A DNA stretch of 64,000 nucleotides from Rhodobacteraceae bacterium M385 (GTDB lineage Bacteria > Pseudomonadota > Alphaproteobacteria > Rhodobacterales > Rhodobacteraceae). A program made the position numbers and the translations under genes. The DNA lies in the NCBI GenBank assembly GCA_025141835.1, contig CP081102.1:2976001-3040000 (forward strand), written 5' to 3'. This document shows, piece by piece, positions 34,269 through 42,103 of this stretch. The notes beneath the pieces are model-generated. The model did not search any database and was not told the origin of the DNA. It saw nothing but the letters and a program-made list of their open reading frames with translations. Within the stretch, counting starts at the first letter, position 1. Every line of letters starts with the position of its first letter.

Positions 34269-34851
34269 GGCCGAACTTTTCGACGAGCTTGTACTGCAGG
34301 CCCATGAAGACCACCATCGCCAGCGGTAGTCCGAAGGTTTTGACCGAGACCCAGACCGCCGAGGAAAGCGTGATCGCGATCAAAGTGTTGGCCACCGCCA
34401 AGGCGAGGAAAAACCATGCAAAACGGCGGGTTAGGATCATCCAGCCTTCCTGCTCCATTGGCAAGACATCTCCGAGTAGAGAGGCGAGGTAAGACTTACC
34501 TTGCCGCAGGCCGAAGGCCAGAATGGCGGAGAATGCCGCATAAAGCAGGGTCGGCTTGAGCTTGAGGAAACGCTCATCATCCAGCCAAACTGTCAGGCCA
34601 CCCATAACCACCACCAAGCCTAACGTCATGATCTGCATGCGCGACAGGTGCCCCGTCAGCACCCGCAGTATGCCCATGGAGACCACCATCAGGATCACGA
34701 ACCAGAAGGTGATGAAGGTGAACGGCTGAACCATTTGCCCGAATAGCGGGTAGCTTTCTGCCTTCAGCAGGAAGAACGCCGCGAAAAACGCCAGCACGGG
34801 GCCGAATTCAAGGCTCTGCTTCAGCCAAGGGCTAATTTCTCGTTCAGACAT
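34225..34851 (-). CDS. inner membrane-spanning protein YciB (septation protein IspZ)
   Basis: 208 residues with about five or six hydrophobic helices. Signatures are KQSLEFGPVLAFFAAFFLL, then FITFWFVILMVV, a central GGLTVWLDDERFLKLKPTLLYAAFSAILAFG, and the later EGWMILTRRFAWFFLALAVANTLI. The YciB/IspZ family is needed for normal septum formation and envelope upkeep. It shares 44 bases tail to tail with the pseudouridine synthase gene. Confidence 0.95.
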   Translation of the reverse strand: MSEREISPWLKQSLEFGPVLAFFAAFFLLKAESYPLFGQMVQPFTFITFWFVILMVVSMGILRVLTGHLSRMQIMTLGLVVVMGGLTVWLDDERFLKLKPTLLYAAFSAILAFGLRQGKSYLASLLGDVLPMEQEGWMILTRRFAWFFLALAVANTLIAITLSSAVWVSVKTFGLPLAMVVFMGLQYKLVEKFGLMDDADPASPNDQD

Positions 34852-34922
34852 GCGGGCTCCGTCGGTGTTCGGTCGGTTTCGGGATACTTAGGTACTTTTG
34901 CCGCGACATACGAGGGGCGGCG

Positions 34923-35825
34923 TTAACCTGCCACTTCCACTATCACTGCCCCTGCCGCGATCAAAGCCATCAGGCCCGCGCGGACGGGACCGACGGGTTC
35001 GCGTAGAAACAGCCAGCCGATGAGCGCTGCGAAGACGGTCGAGGTTTCACGCAGGACCGCGGCCTCGCCCACTTGGTCAAGGCGCGTGGCCAACATGACA
35101 GATCCGAAAGAGGCGAAGGCGACAAGCCCGCCGACGACGCCACGCAGTGCCAATGGGCCGAGGGCGGGGCGACTGGCTTGGCGCAGGTAGAAGCGGGTTG
35201 CGAGAACGGGGAACAGCAGCCCGTCGATAAAGAAAAACCATGCAAGGAAGGTGAAAGGGTCTGCCGTGGCACGGATGCCGTAGGCGTCGTAAGTGGTGTA
35301 GATCGCCACAAAAAGTCCCGTGAGAACGGCAAAGAGCAGCCCGTTGATCAGCGTGTCACGGGCGATGGTGACTCGGGCCATATTGTAGGCCGCAAGCCCG
35401 TAGAGCCCCAGAAGCAGCACCGCGACGCCGAGCCATTGAAGGAGGTTGAAGGTCTCTCCAAAGATCAGCCACGCACCGATAACGGTGAACAGCGGCCCCG
35501 TGCCGCGCATGACCGGGTAGACGACGGTAAACGCGCCCCGCCGAAACGCGCCCAGAACGGCCAGCTTGTAGCATCCGTGGATCACAAAAGCGCCCGCGAA
35601 GATCGGCCACATATGCGGCTCGGGCCAAGGCACGACGAAAAGCGCAATGGGGGCGGCCATCAGCCCGTAGCTTGCGTCAATCGCGCCACGGGCCAAGAGC
35701 GGCTCATGGCGGCCCTTTTGCAGGGCGCCGAAGACCGCATGTAGCACCGCCGCCAAAAGCGCAAGGATCAGGGCTGCCTGCGCCCCCGCCTCTGTGCCTT
35801 CGATGGAGGTGATCCAATGGCTCAT
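34923..35825 (-). CDS. EamA-type DMT transporter
   Basis: 300 residues with about ten hydrophobic helices. The two-half EamA layout is visible, with RRGAFTVVYPVMRGTGPLFTVIGAWLIFGETFNLLQWLGVAVLLLGLYG in the first half and DQVGEAAVLRETSTVFAALIGWLFLREPVGPVRAGLMALIAAGAVIVEV in the second. It is an inner-membrane exporter of unknown substrate. The start codon directly follows the stop of the upstream secreted-protein gene (TAGATG), so they are co-transcribed and likely coupled. Confidence 0.9.
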   Translation of the reverse strand: MSHWITSIEGTEAGAQAALILALLAAVLHAVFGALQKGRHEPLLARGAIDASYGLMAAPIALFVVPWPEPHMWPIFAGAFVIHGCYKLAVLGAFRRGAFTVVYPVMRGTGPLFTVIGAWLIFGETFNLLQWLGVAVLLLGLYGLAAYNMARVTIARDTLINGLLFAVLTGLFVAIYTTYDAYGIRATADPFTFLAWFFFIDGLLFPVLATRFYLRQASRPALGPLALRGVVGGLVAFASFGSVMLATRLDQVGEAAVLRETSTVFAALIGWLFLREPVGPVRAGLMALIAAGAVIVEVAG

Positions 35826-36737
35826 CTATTGGCGCGGTGTCCAAGTGGCTTGCAAGGAGGTGCCGGATGGAAGCGCCACTTCAAACGGGATGCCCGTGCG
35901 CATGTCAAAGAGTGCCGCGTTCAGGTTGAAATGCTCAGGGCTGGTGAGGCTCAGGCGGAGCCGCCCACGGGGGGACGGTAAGGACAGCGCAAAGGCGTTG
36001 ATCGCCGTGGCAGAAGCCGTGGACAAGAAACCGCGCGGCGCGCTTTGGGTCAGGGACTGCACGCCCGCCGCGGCCATCGCGAAGGTGAAGGGCGAGGCGT
36101 CGATGCCGTTGGCCTGCATCGGGGCCACAACGGCGCGTTCAAACATTCCGTTAAACAGCAGATCCGCAGCCAGAGTGTGATGCCCGAAGTCGGCAAGCGG
36201 CGTATTGTAGGGGGTCCAACCTGGCGCATGGCCGCGCTGCACAAAGCTGGCGGTGCTACCATCATGAAGCGCCACCCGCAGCCCGTCGATATCCAGCGCA
36301 TTCGTTGCCGGATGCCACCGCCATTGCAAGTCGATCCGCGCGGGTGTCTGAGGCCCGGCAAGGTTGCTGATCCATGCAAGCTCAGGCGCGGGTTGCCCCA
36401 TCAGCATGGCACCGTCGATGCGCAGCCCAAGTTCTGTCGGCAGAACCACCTCTCCGCGCACCCAGCTGAGGAAGTTTTGGCCGGTGAAAGCCAAACGCTC
36501 TACCCGGAACGACAGGCCAAGTTCACCCACATAGACGTCAAGCTCCGTGGACACGCAGCCGTTGGGCAATGCCAGTGCCTCGGAAGTCGGGCTTTGAGTG
36601 ACTTCGATGTCGAATTGAGCATCAAGAAGCGTGAAGGCTTGCTCCTCGATGGTGCCACAATCCGATGGACTCAGCGCTTGGGCGGGCAAGGCTGACATAG
36701 CCAATACCAGTGCGAGACTCAGGGGTTTTAGACGCAT
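35826..36737 (-). CDS. periplasmic protein of unknown function (possibly DUF2125-like)
   Basis: 303 residues with a signal peptide (MRLKPLSLALVLAMSALPAQA). The mature protein has two cysteines (near 27 and 61) and several Leu/Val-rich strands with LGLSFRVERLAFTGQNFLSWVRGEVVLPTELGLRIDGAML and LDIDGLRVALHDG, so it is likely beta-rich. I am unsure of the family; the pattern resembles alphaproteobacterial DUF2125 proteins. Its stop touches the start of the DMT transporter gene. Upstream is ftsY, whose stop codon lies 40 bases away on the same strand. Confidence 0.65.
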   Translation of the reverse strand: MRLKPLSLALVLAMSALPAQALSPSDCGTIEEQAFTLLDAQFDIEVTQSPTSEALALPNGCVSTELDVYVGELGLSFRVERLAFTGQNFLSWVRGEVVLPTELGLRIDGAMLMGQPAPELAWISNLAGPQTPARIDLQWRWHPATNALDIDGLRVALHDGSTASFVQRGHAPGWTPYNTPLADFGHHTLAADLLFNGMFERAVVAPMQANGIDASPFTFAMAAAGVQSLTQSAPRGFLSTASATAINAFALSLPSPRGRLRLSLTSPEHFNLNAALFDMRTGIPFEVALPSGTSLQATWTPRQ

Positions 36738-36752
36738 AGTGGCTACTCACGC

Positions 36753-36761
36753 TTATCCACA
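36753..36761 (+). promoter_or_regulatory. perfect DnaA-box match (TTATCCACA)
   Basis: The nine bases TTATCCACA match the DnaA-box consensus exactly in the 40-base gap between ftsY and the periplasmic-protein gene, and form part of an inverted repeat (CCACA/TGTGG). Single boxes occur by chance at a modest rate and another lies inside the ABC transporter gene, so function is not claimed. Confidence 0.3.
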
Positions 36762-36777
36762 GGGCTGTGGGTACATG

Positions 36778-37947
36778 TTACGAACGGTCAAGTCCAACCA
36801 AAGCGTCTGCAAATTCTTCGGGGTCAAATGGTTGCAAATCATCAATCTGCTCCCCAACACCAATGGCATGGATCGGCAGGCCAAACTTATCGGCTAGCGC
36901 CACCAGAACGCCGCCCTTAGCGGTGCCGTCCAGCTTGGTCATCACAAGGCCCGAGACGTCCGCCATCTGCCCGAAAAGCTCCACCTGTCGCAGGGCGTTC
37001 TGCCCCGTCGTAGCGTCCAGAACCAGCAGCGTGTTATGCGGCGCGTCGGGGTCTTTCTTGCGGATCACCCGGACAATCTTTGCCAGTTCTTCCATCAGGT
37101 CAGCGCGGTTTTGCAACCTTCCCGCCGTGTCGATCATCAACAGATCGGCACCGTCGGCCTCGGCTTTGACCATCGCATCATAGGCCAGCGCGGCGGGATC
37201 TGACCCCTCGGGCGCGGTTAGCACGGGCACGCCCGCCCGGTCGCCCCACACCTGCAATTGCTCCACCGCCGCAGCGCGGAACGTGTCACCCGCCGCGATC
37301 ACCACTTTCTTGCCCGCCGCGCGGAACTGGCTGGATAGCTTTCCAATCGTCGTCGTCTTGCCCGAGCCATTGACCCCAACCACCAGCACAACCTGAGGCG
37401 TCTTGGGATATATCGGCAAGGGCCGGGCGACGGGCTGCATCACGCCAGCAATCTCCGCGGCCAGAAGCGTCTTGATCTCGGTTGCGGACATCAGCTTGCC
37501 GTAACGGCCCTCAGCCATGTTAGCCGTGACACGCAGAGCGATATCCACCCCCATGTCCGAGGCGATAAGCAGCTCTTCCAACTGCTCCAGCATCTCATCG
37601 TCCAGCGCCCGTTTGGGCTCGGCCGAGCGCCCCATAAGACGCCCGAGGATGCCGGGCTTTTTGGGTGAGGGAGTAAGCTCAGGTTCCGGTGCAGCAACCG
37701 GCGCAGGTTCAGGCTCGGAAACAGGGGCCGCATCACCGGCAACTTCCGGCTCTGGCTCGGGGGGCTCAGTCGGCTCCCGCTCAACTGCCACCTCTTCCGG
37801 CGCAACCTCAGCCTCAACCTCTGGCGCCTCAACCTCGGGCACGACCTCCGCCGTGTCAGCACCCTCTTCAATGATCGCATCCAGCCCTTCGTCCAACTTT
37901 GACGAGGACTTGAACATGCGATCCTTCATTTTGCGGAAAAATGACAT
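36778..37947 (-). CDS. ftsY: signal recognition particle receptor FtsY
   Basis: 389 residues. FtsY receives ribosome-nascent chain complexes from the signal recognition particle at the membrane. The N-terminal about 130 residues are a long acidic domain rich in Glu, Pro, Val and Ala (the A domain). The NG GTPase domain follows: GVNGSGKTTTIGKLSSQFRAAGKKVVIAAGDTFRAAA, then LMIDTAGRLQNRADLMEEL, DATTGQNALRQV, and MTKLDGTAKGGVLVALADKFGLPIHAIGVGE. ATG at 37947 is chosen; a GTG two codons upstream is also possible. It is divergent from the AlkB-type hydroxylase gene. Confidence 0.98.
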   Translation of the reverse strand: MSFFRKMKDRMFKSSSKLDEGLDAIIEEGADTAEVVPEVEAPEVEAEVAPEEVAVEREPTEPPEPEPEVAGDAAPVSEPEPAPVAAPEPELTPSPKKPGILGRLMGRSAEPKRALDDEMLEQLEELLIASDMGVDIALRVTANMAEGRYGKLMSATEIKTLLAAEIAGVMQPVARPLPIYPKTPQVVLVVGVNGSGKTTTIGKLSSQFRAAGKKVVIAAGDTFRAAAVEQLQVWGDRAGVPVLTAPEGSDPAALAYDAMVKAEADGADLLMIDTAGRLQNRADLMEELAKIVRVIRKKDPDAPHNTLLVLDATTGQNALRQVELFGQMADVSGLVMTKLDGTAKGGVLVALADKFGLPIHAIGVGEQIDDLQPFDPEEFADALVGLDRS

Positions 37948-38088
37948 GGGCACCCTATGTTTAGCCTATACAACCCACCTAATACCCAAAGCCGCGCTTG
38001 GAAAGGCCAAGGCGCTGCGCCATTCTTTCGCCAGATTGCTTTGTTACCCGCTGCGAAACGCATTTTCGACAAAAGGACCCGCCCCATC

Positions 38089-39339
38089 ATGCCCGTTATC
38101 GCCCGCTATGCCGCGATCACATTGCCCCCGATGTTCCTGCTTCTTCTGGCAGGCACCGCTTGGGGCGGCTTTGCCTGGGTCGCGCTTCTCTGGCTAACGG
38201 TCGTGACCGCCGTGGCCGACCGCCTCTTGGCCCCGCCCGAGGCGACGCCAGCCGAAGAGGAAACCGTGCCATGGTCCGATACATTGTCGGTGGGCCTCGC
38301 GTTCGGCCATTTGCTGATCCTGCTCTCCACCGCCTCTGCGATAACTTCAGGCGATCTGAGTTTTGGCCAGTCCATCGCGCTGTTCTTCGCCACGGCGTCT
38401 TTCTTTGGCCAGGTCAGCCACCCCAACGCCCATGAGCTAATCCACCGCACGCCTGTCGCTCTGCGTGCCTTGGGGGCGGCAGTCTACACCAGCGTAGGCT
38501 TCGGGCACCACGTCTCGGCGCATCGCTTGGTTCATCACCGCCATGTTGGTACCGATGCTGATCCAAACACGCCCCTTCCGGGGGAAAGCTTTTGGGCCTA
38601 CCTCCCCCGCGCTTGGCGTGGCTCCTTCGAGGCTGGAGCGGAATGCGAGGTAGACAGGCTTGATCGCAAAGGCCGGAGCCCAAATCACATTACCAACCCA
38701 TATTGGATCTGGCTCGGCGGCGCGATCTTGTCTCTCATCCTGGTTACCCTCGCCGCGGGCCTTGGGGGGATACCCGTCTTCCTTGGCCTCGCCGGTCTTA
38801 CAGGGGCGCAAATCCTGATGTCTGACTACGTGCAGCACTACGGCCTGCAACGGCTACTGCTGCCCAATGGCCGCTTTGAGCCCGTCGCCGCCCACCACAG
38901 CTGGAACGCGCCAAAAGGGTTCTCCAGCTACCTGATGATGAATGCCCCGGCCCATTCCGAACATCACATGCACCCCGACCGCCCCTATGAACGCCTCAAC
39001 CCCGAGGCTAAGGTCCCCACGCTACCCCTTTCCATGCCTGTTATGGCCAGCATCGCCCTGATCCCAAGCCTTTGGGCCCGGATGATGGACCGCCGCGCTC
39101 TCAAAGTCATGGAAGCAGCTCAGGCCGCCTATGCAGAACCGCCCAAAACGCCAGCGCCGCGCCGCCCTGCTCCCGTCCCTGTCGCGATGGCCGACCGTAC
39201 GGCCGCAACAGCCCCGCCACCCGATCAACCCTCCGCACCCGAACCCCAAGACCAAGACCAAGACCAAGACCAAGACCAAGACCAAGACGACCCCGAAGAC
39301 GCCAACCTGCTCAAGGCAATCCGCGCCGCCACTCAATAG
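38089..39339 (+). CDS. AlkB-type membrane hydroxylase (alkane 1-monooxygenase family)
   Basis: 416 residues. An integral-membrane diiron enzyme. The eight-histidine pattern is complete in layout: NAHELIHR (115-119), HRLVHHRH (145-152), a variant DYVQHYGL (246-253, where the usual motif has N and E), and HSEHHMHP (289-296). Up to six helices lie between. The likely reaction is terminal oxidation of medium-chain alkanes or related lipids with a rubredoxin or ferredoxin partner that is not adjacent. The tail from about residue 345 is Pro/Ala-rich and carries seven exact Gln-Asp repeats. ATG at 38089 follows AAAGGAC. A 44-codon in-frame extension upstream overlaps the ftsY promoter side and is rejected. 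Confidence 0.88.
   Translation: MPVIARYAAITLPPMFLLLLAGTAWGGFAWVALLWLTVVTAVADRLLAPPEATPAEEETVPWSDTLSVGLAFGHLLILLSTASAITSGDLSFGQSIALFFATASFFGQVSHPNAHELIHRTPVALRALGAAVYTSVGFGHHVSAHRLVHHRHVGTDADPNTPLPGESFWAYLPRAWRGSFEAGAECEVDRLDRKGRSPNHITNPYWIWLGGAILSLILVTLAAGLGGIPVFLGLAGLTGAQILMSDYVQHYGLQRLLLPNGRFEPVAAHHSWNAPKGFSSYLMMNAPAHSEHHMHPDRPYERLNPEAKVPTLPLSMPVMASIALIPSLWARMMDRRALKVMEAAQAAYAEPPKTPAPRRPAPVPVAMADRTAATAPPPDQPSAPEPQDQDQDQDQDQDQDDPEDANLLKAIRAATQ
39247..39288 (+). repeat. seven tandem CAAGAC hexamers inside the hydroxylase gene
   Basis: Forty-two bases made of seven exact copies of CAAGAC, encoding seven Gln-Asp pairs near the end of the AlkB-type protein. Such units can change copy number by slipped replication; each change stays in frame because the unit is six bases. 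Confidence 0.95.
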
Positions 39340-39349
39340 CGGCTGCCTC

Positions 39350-39425
39350 CTTCATCTTGGTAAATACACCTCCGGGAGTGTTGCGCATCTCTTGGATGCG
39401 CAGAGGGGGCTGGCCCCCTGACAAC
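39350..39425. repeat. extragenic hairpin element of the roseobacter type
   Basis: Between the convergent hydroxylase and DUF815 genes lies CATCTTGGTAAATACACC, then a hairpin TGCGCATC/GATGCGCA (39382-39402) and a second, AGGGGGC/GCCCCCT (39404-39419). The wording CTTGGTAAATAC followed by GC-rich stems is a pattern I associate with dispersed intergenic repeats in this bacterial group, which would also stop transcription. I cannot confirm its copy number here. Confidence 0.5.
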
Positions 39426-39426
39426 G

Positions 39427-40290
39427 CTAGCCGTTCAAAGTAACGCCGCGACGGCCCGCTAAATCGGTGAAGAATTGCCACGCCACCCGGCCAGAACGGG
39501 ACCCACGGGTTGCTTGCCACTCAATCGCCTCAGCCCGCAATTGTTCGTCAGCGATCTGCACACCATGGGCGTCGCAATAGCCCCGGATCATCGCCAAATA
39601 GGCGTCTTGGTCGCAGCTATGGAACCCCAGCCACAGGCCGAAACGGTCCGACAGTGACACCTTCTCTTCCACCGCCTCGGCCGGGTTAATCCCCGATCCG
39701 CGCTCGTTCTCAATCATGTCGCGGGGCATCAGGTGGCGGCGGTTCGACGTGGCATAGAACACCACATTATCGGGACGCCCGGTCACGCCGCCATCCAGCA
39801 CCGCCTTCAAAGACTTATAGTGCTGGTCGTCGTGGCTAAACGACAGGTCATCGCAATATAGGATGACCCGCGCATCAACCCCGCGCAGCAGCGCCAGCAA
39901 GCGCCCAACGGACGGCAGATCCTCCCGTTGGATCTCCACCAGTTTCAGCCCGGTCTCTTCCCCCGCAATCGCGCCGTGTACGGACTTCACAAGCGAGGAT
40001 TTCCCCATCCCCCGCGCGCCCCACAACAAGGCGTTGTTGGCGGGCAATCCTTGGGCGAACTGGCGCGTGTTGGCCATCAACGTGTCCCTTGCCCGATCAA
40101 TGCCGTGCAGCAGGGACAATTCTACGCGATTCACCTTGGCCACCGGTTCCAACGCATCGGGGTCCGTTTGCCAAACAAAGGCCTCGGCCATGGAGAGGTC
40201 AGGCGTGGTCGCGGGCGGCGGACGCAACCGCTCTAACGCATCCGCGATACGGGTCAGGGCCGTTTCAGTCAGATTGTTCGGGTCCGACAC
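39427..40290 (-). CDS. DUF815-family ATPase
   Basis: 287 residues, starting at GTG 40290 behind GAGG. An AAA-type ATPase with Walker A in LLWGARGMGKSSLVKSVH, Walker B in ILYCDDLSFSHDD, and a sensor-like VFYATSNRRHLMPRDM. The DUF815 family is widespread and uncharacterised. It follows tatC by 3 bases in the same transcript (transcribed tatA-tatB-tatC-this gene), so it is part of the Tat operon here. A link to Tat transport is only suggested by position. Confidence 0.9.
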   Translation of the reverse strand: MSDPNNLTETALTRIADALERLRPPPATTPDLSMAEAFVWQTDPDALEPVAKVNRVELSLLHGIDRARDTLMANTRQFAQGLPANNALLWGARGMGKSSLVKSVHGAIAGEETGLKLVEIQREDLPSVGRLLALLRGVDARVILYCDDLSFSHDDQHYKSLKAVLDGGVTGRPDNVVFYATSNRRHLMPRDMIENERGSGINPAEAVEEKVSLSDRFGLWLGFHSCDQDAYLAMIRGYCDAHGVQIADEQLRAEAIEWQATRGSRSGRVAWQFFTDLAGRRGVTLNG

Positions 40291-40293
40291 GGG

Positions 40294-41211
40294 TTAAAGT
40301 TCCTCACCCTCGTCGAGGATGCCCTCAGCCCGCAGGCGCTTGTTGCGGGAATATTCAACCCACCGCACCAATTGAATCGATATCTCGTACAAGCCGTAGA
40401 CCACCGTAAACAAGATCACCTGCGTAATCACATCCGGTGGCGTCACCAAAGCGGCGAGGGTCAGGATACCAACCACCGCCCACTTGCGCACATCGCCCAA
40501 GCCCTGTGCTGTCACAAGGCCCGCTTTCCCCATAAGGGTCAGCAACACTGGAAGCTGGAAACACAGGCCAAAGGCAAAGATGAACTTCAGCGCCAGATCG
40601 AGGGATTCTTTCACCGAGCCCAAGAAGATCGTCTGCAATTCCCCGTCGTTGGCGGGGTTCTCGAACGTGCCGTCACCCGCGATCAGGTTCGCAAGCGCCG
40701 GGATCGCGTCGGAAAAGCCAATGAAGAAGTTCATCGCCAGCGGCGTGACCACGTAATGGGCGAAAGACGCGCCGATGATGAACAAGACGGGCGAGGCCAC
40801 GAGGAACGGCAAAACGGCGTTCTTTTCGGCCTTGTAAAGACCGGGCGCCACGAAGCGCCATAACTGGTGCGCGATGACCGGAAAAGACACCGCGAACCCC
40901 ATGATGATCGAGATACGGATCAACACGAAGAATTTCTCTTGCGGTGCGGTGAAGATCAGCCTGGCGTCTTCGCCCCTGTCGCGCAGCACATCGGCCAGCG
41001 GTTGCGACACGAAATTCAGGATCGGCTCGGCGACCGTGAAGGTCACGATGATGCCGACAACGAAGGCAAGAACGGACCGGATCAGACGGGTTCGCAGTTC
41101 CGCCAGATGCTCCACCAATGGGGCCGCACCGCCTTCCAATTCTTCCTCAGGCAGCTCACTTTCGATCTGCGCCGCTTTCTGGGCGCCCGCCTGTGCGTCA
41201 CTCTGGGTCAT
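40294..41211 (-). CDS. tatC: Sec-independent protein translocase TatC
   Basis: 305 residues, slightly longer than enterobacterial TatC because of an acidic N-terminus and an inserted hydrophilic stretch around residues 165-185 (LIAGDGTFENPANDG). TatC binds twin-arginine signal peptides. The hallmark LVEHLAELRTRLIRSVLAF, the glutamates and FRFVAPGLYKAEKNAVLPF-like block (WRFVAPGLYKAEKNAV), and six helices are present. The start overlaps the tatB stop (ATGA). Confidence 0.96.
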   Translation of the reverse strand: MTQSDAQAGAQKAAQIESELPEEELEGGAAPLVEHLAELRTRLIRSVLAFVVGIIVTFTVAEPILNFVSQPLADVLRDRGEDARLIFTAPQEKFFVLIRISIIMGFAVSFPVIAHQLWRFVAPGLYKAEKNAVLPFLVASPVLFIIGASFAHYVVTPLAMNFFIGFSDAIPALANLIAGDGTFENPANDGELQTIFLGSVKESLDLALKFIFAFGLCFQLPVLLTLMGKAGLVTAQGLGDVRKWAVVGILTLAALVTPPDVITQVILFTVVYGLYEISIQLVRWVEYSRNKRLRAEGILDEGEEL

Positions 41212-41714
41212 GTGCGCTGCTCTGCCTGTGGCTCTGGGGCCGCTTCTTGTGTTTCGGCTTCCGTTGCGGGGGCGGTATCAGCGGGGGCTTCTTCGGGCTC
41301 TCCGCTCAATTCCGCGGCCTTCGCGGCTTTCTCAGCGCGAATTTGGCGGGCTTTGGCGGCCAATTCCTTGGCCTCTTGCTGCGCCGTGGCCTTCTTCTCC
41401 GCGATCACGCGGGTGGCCGAGCCTTCTTCGTACTTCGACGGGTCAATGTCATCCATGACATCGCCCATCATCTCTTTCGCCATCGCTTTGGGGTTGGTGA
41501 ATTTGGTGGCGGCACGCAGATCGCGGTTCATCTCGGTCATGCCGGTGCCGTCTGCGGCCTCGTTCATCGCATGGGTGAACTCACGCGCCATGCCACGCAC
41601 GCGCCCGACAATCTGCCCGAGTTTCTTGAACATCCCAGGCAAGTCCTTTGGGCCCACGACGATCAACGCCACGATCCCAATGACCAATAGTTCCATACCG
41701 CCAATGTCAGGCAT
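41208..41714 (-). CDS. tatB: Sec-independent protein translocase TatB
   Basis: 168 residues. One N-terminal helix (MELLVIGIVALIVVGPKDLPGMFKKLG) followed by an amphipathic helix and a long charged tail rich in Ala, Glu and Gln (about residues 95-168). TatB forms the substrate-binding core with TatC. Its last bases overlap the first of tatC. Confidence 0.95.
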   Translation of the reverse strand: MPDIGGMELLVIGIVALIVVGPKDLPGMFKKLGQIVGRVRGMAREFTHAMNEAADGTGMTEMNRDLRAATKFTNPKAMAKEMMGDVMDDIDPSKYEEGSATRVIAEKKATAQQEAKELAAKARQIRAEKAAKAAELSGEPEEAPADTAPATEAETQEAAPEPQAEQRT

Positions 41715-41748
41715 ACGCCGTTAACCCCTTAGCCGATTGATCCTGCGA

Positions 41749-41982
41749 TCAGGCGTTGTCGCGCTCTGCGCGCTCTTCTGGCGTCACGTCACGGGCCGTC
41801 GATGCGTCTGCGGTGGCCGATGCGTCTTCGATTTCAGGGTCAGGCGATTTCACACCGTCTTTGAAAGCTGTGATGCCCTTGCCGACTTCGCCCATGAGAC
41901 CGGCAATCTTGCCACGGCCAAACAGCACGAGCACGACGACGGCGATCAGGATAAGACCGGCTGGTCCGATGTTATTGAGCAT
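41749..41982 (-). CDS. tatA: Sec-independent protein translocase TatA
   Basis: 77 residues. A short helix (IGPAGLILIAVVVLVLFG) and the conserved FGRGKIAGLMGEVGKGITAFKDGVK hinge and amphipathic helix. TatA forms the pore-like assembly of twin-arginine transport. GGGAGA lies before the ATG at 41982. It is the first gene of the tatA-tatB-tatC-DUF815 run. Confidence 0.96.
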   Translation of the reverse strand: MLNNIGPAGLILIAVVVLVLFGRGKIAGLMGEVGKGITAFKDGVKSPDPEIEDASATADASTARDVTPEERAERDNA

Positions 41983-42103
41983 GATGTTCTCCCTCTGTCG
42001 GACGGTTCAACGCCCGTGGATCTTTAAAGCTGGAACATAGGTATGATCTTGCAGCGCAGGATCAAAGCCCAAAATCGCATTTCCTTAACCTTGCGCCCTG
42101 TTT

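Noticed and set aside
36753..36761. A possible replication origin because of a perfect DnaA box
   Set aside because: Only one box stands here without an AT-rich unwinding region or the genes usually found at an origin; another box lies in a coding region.
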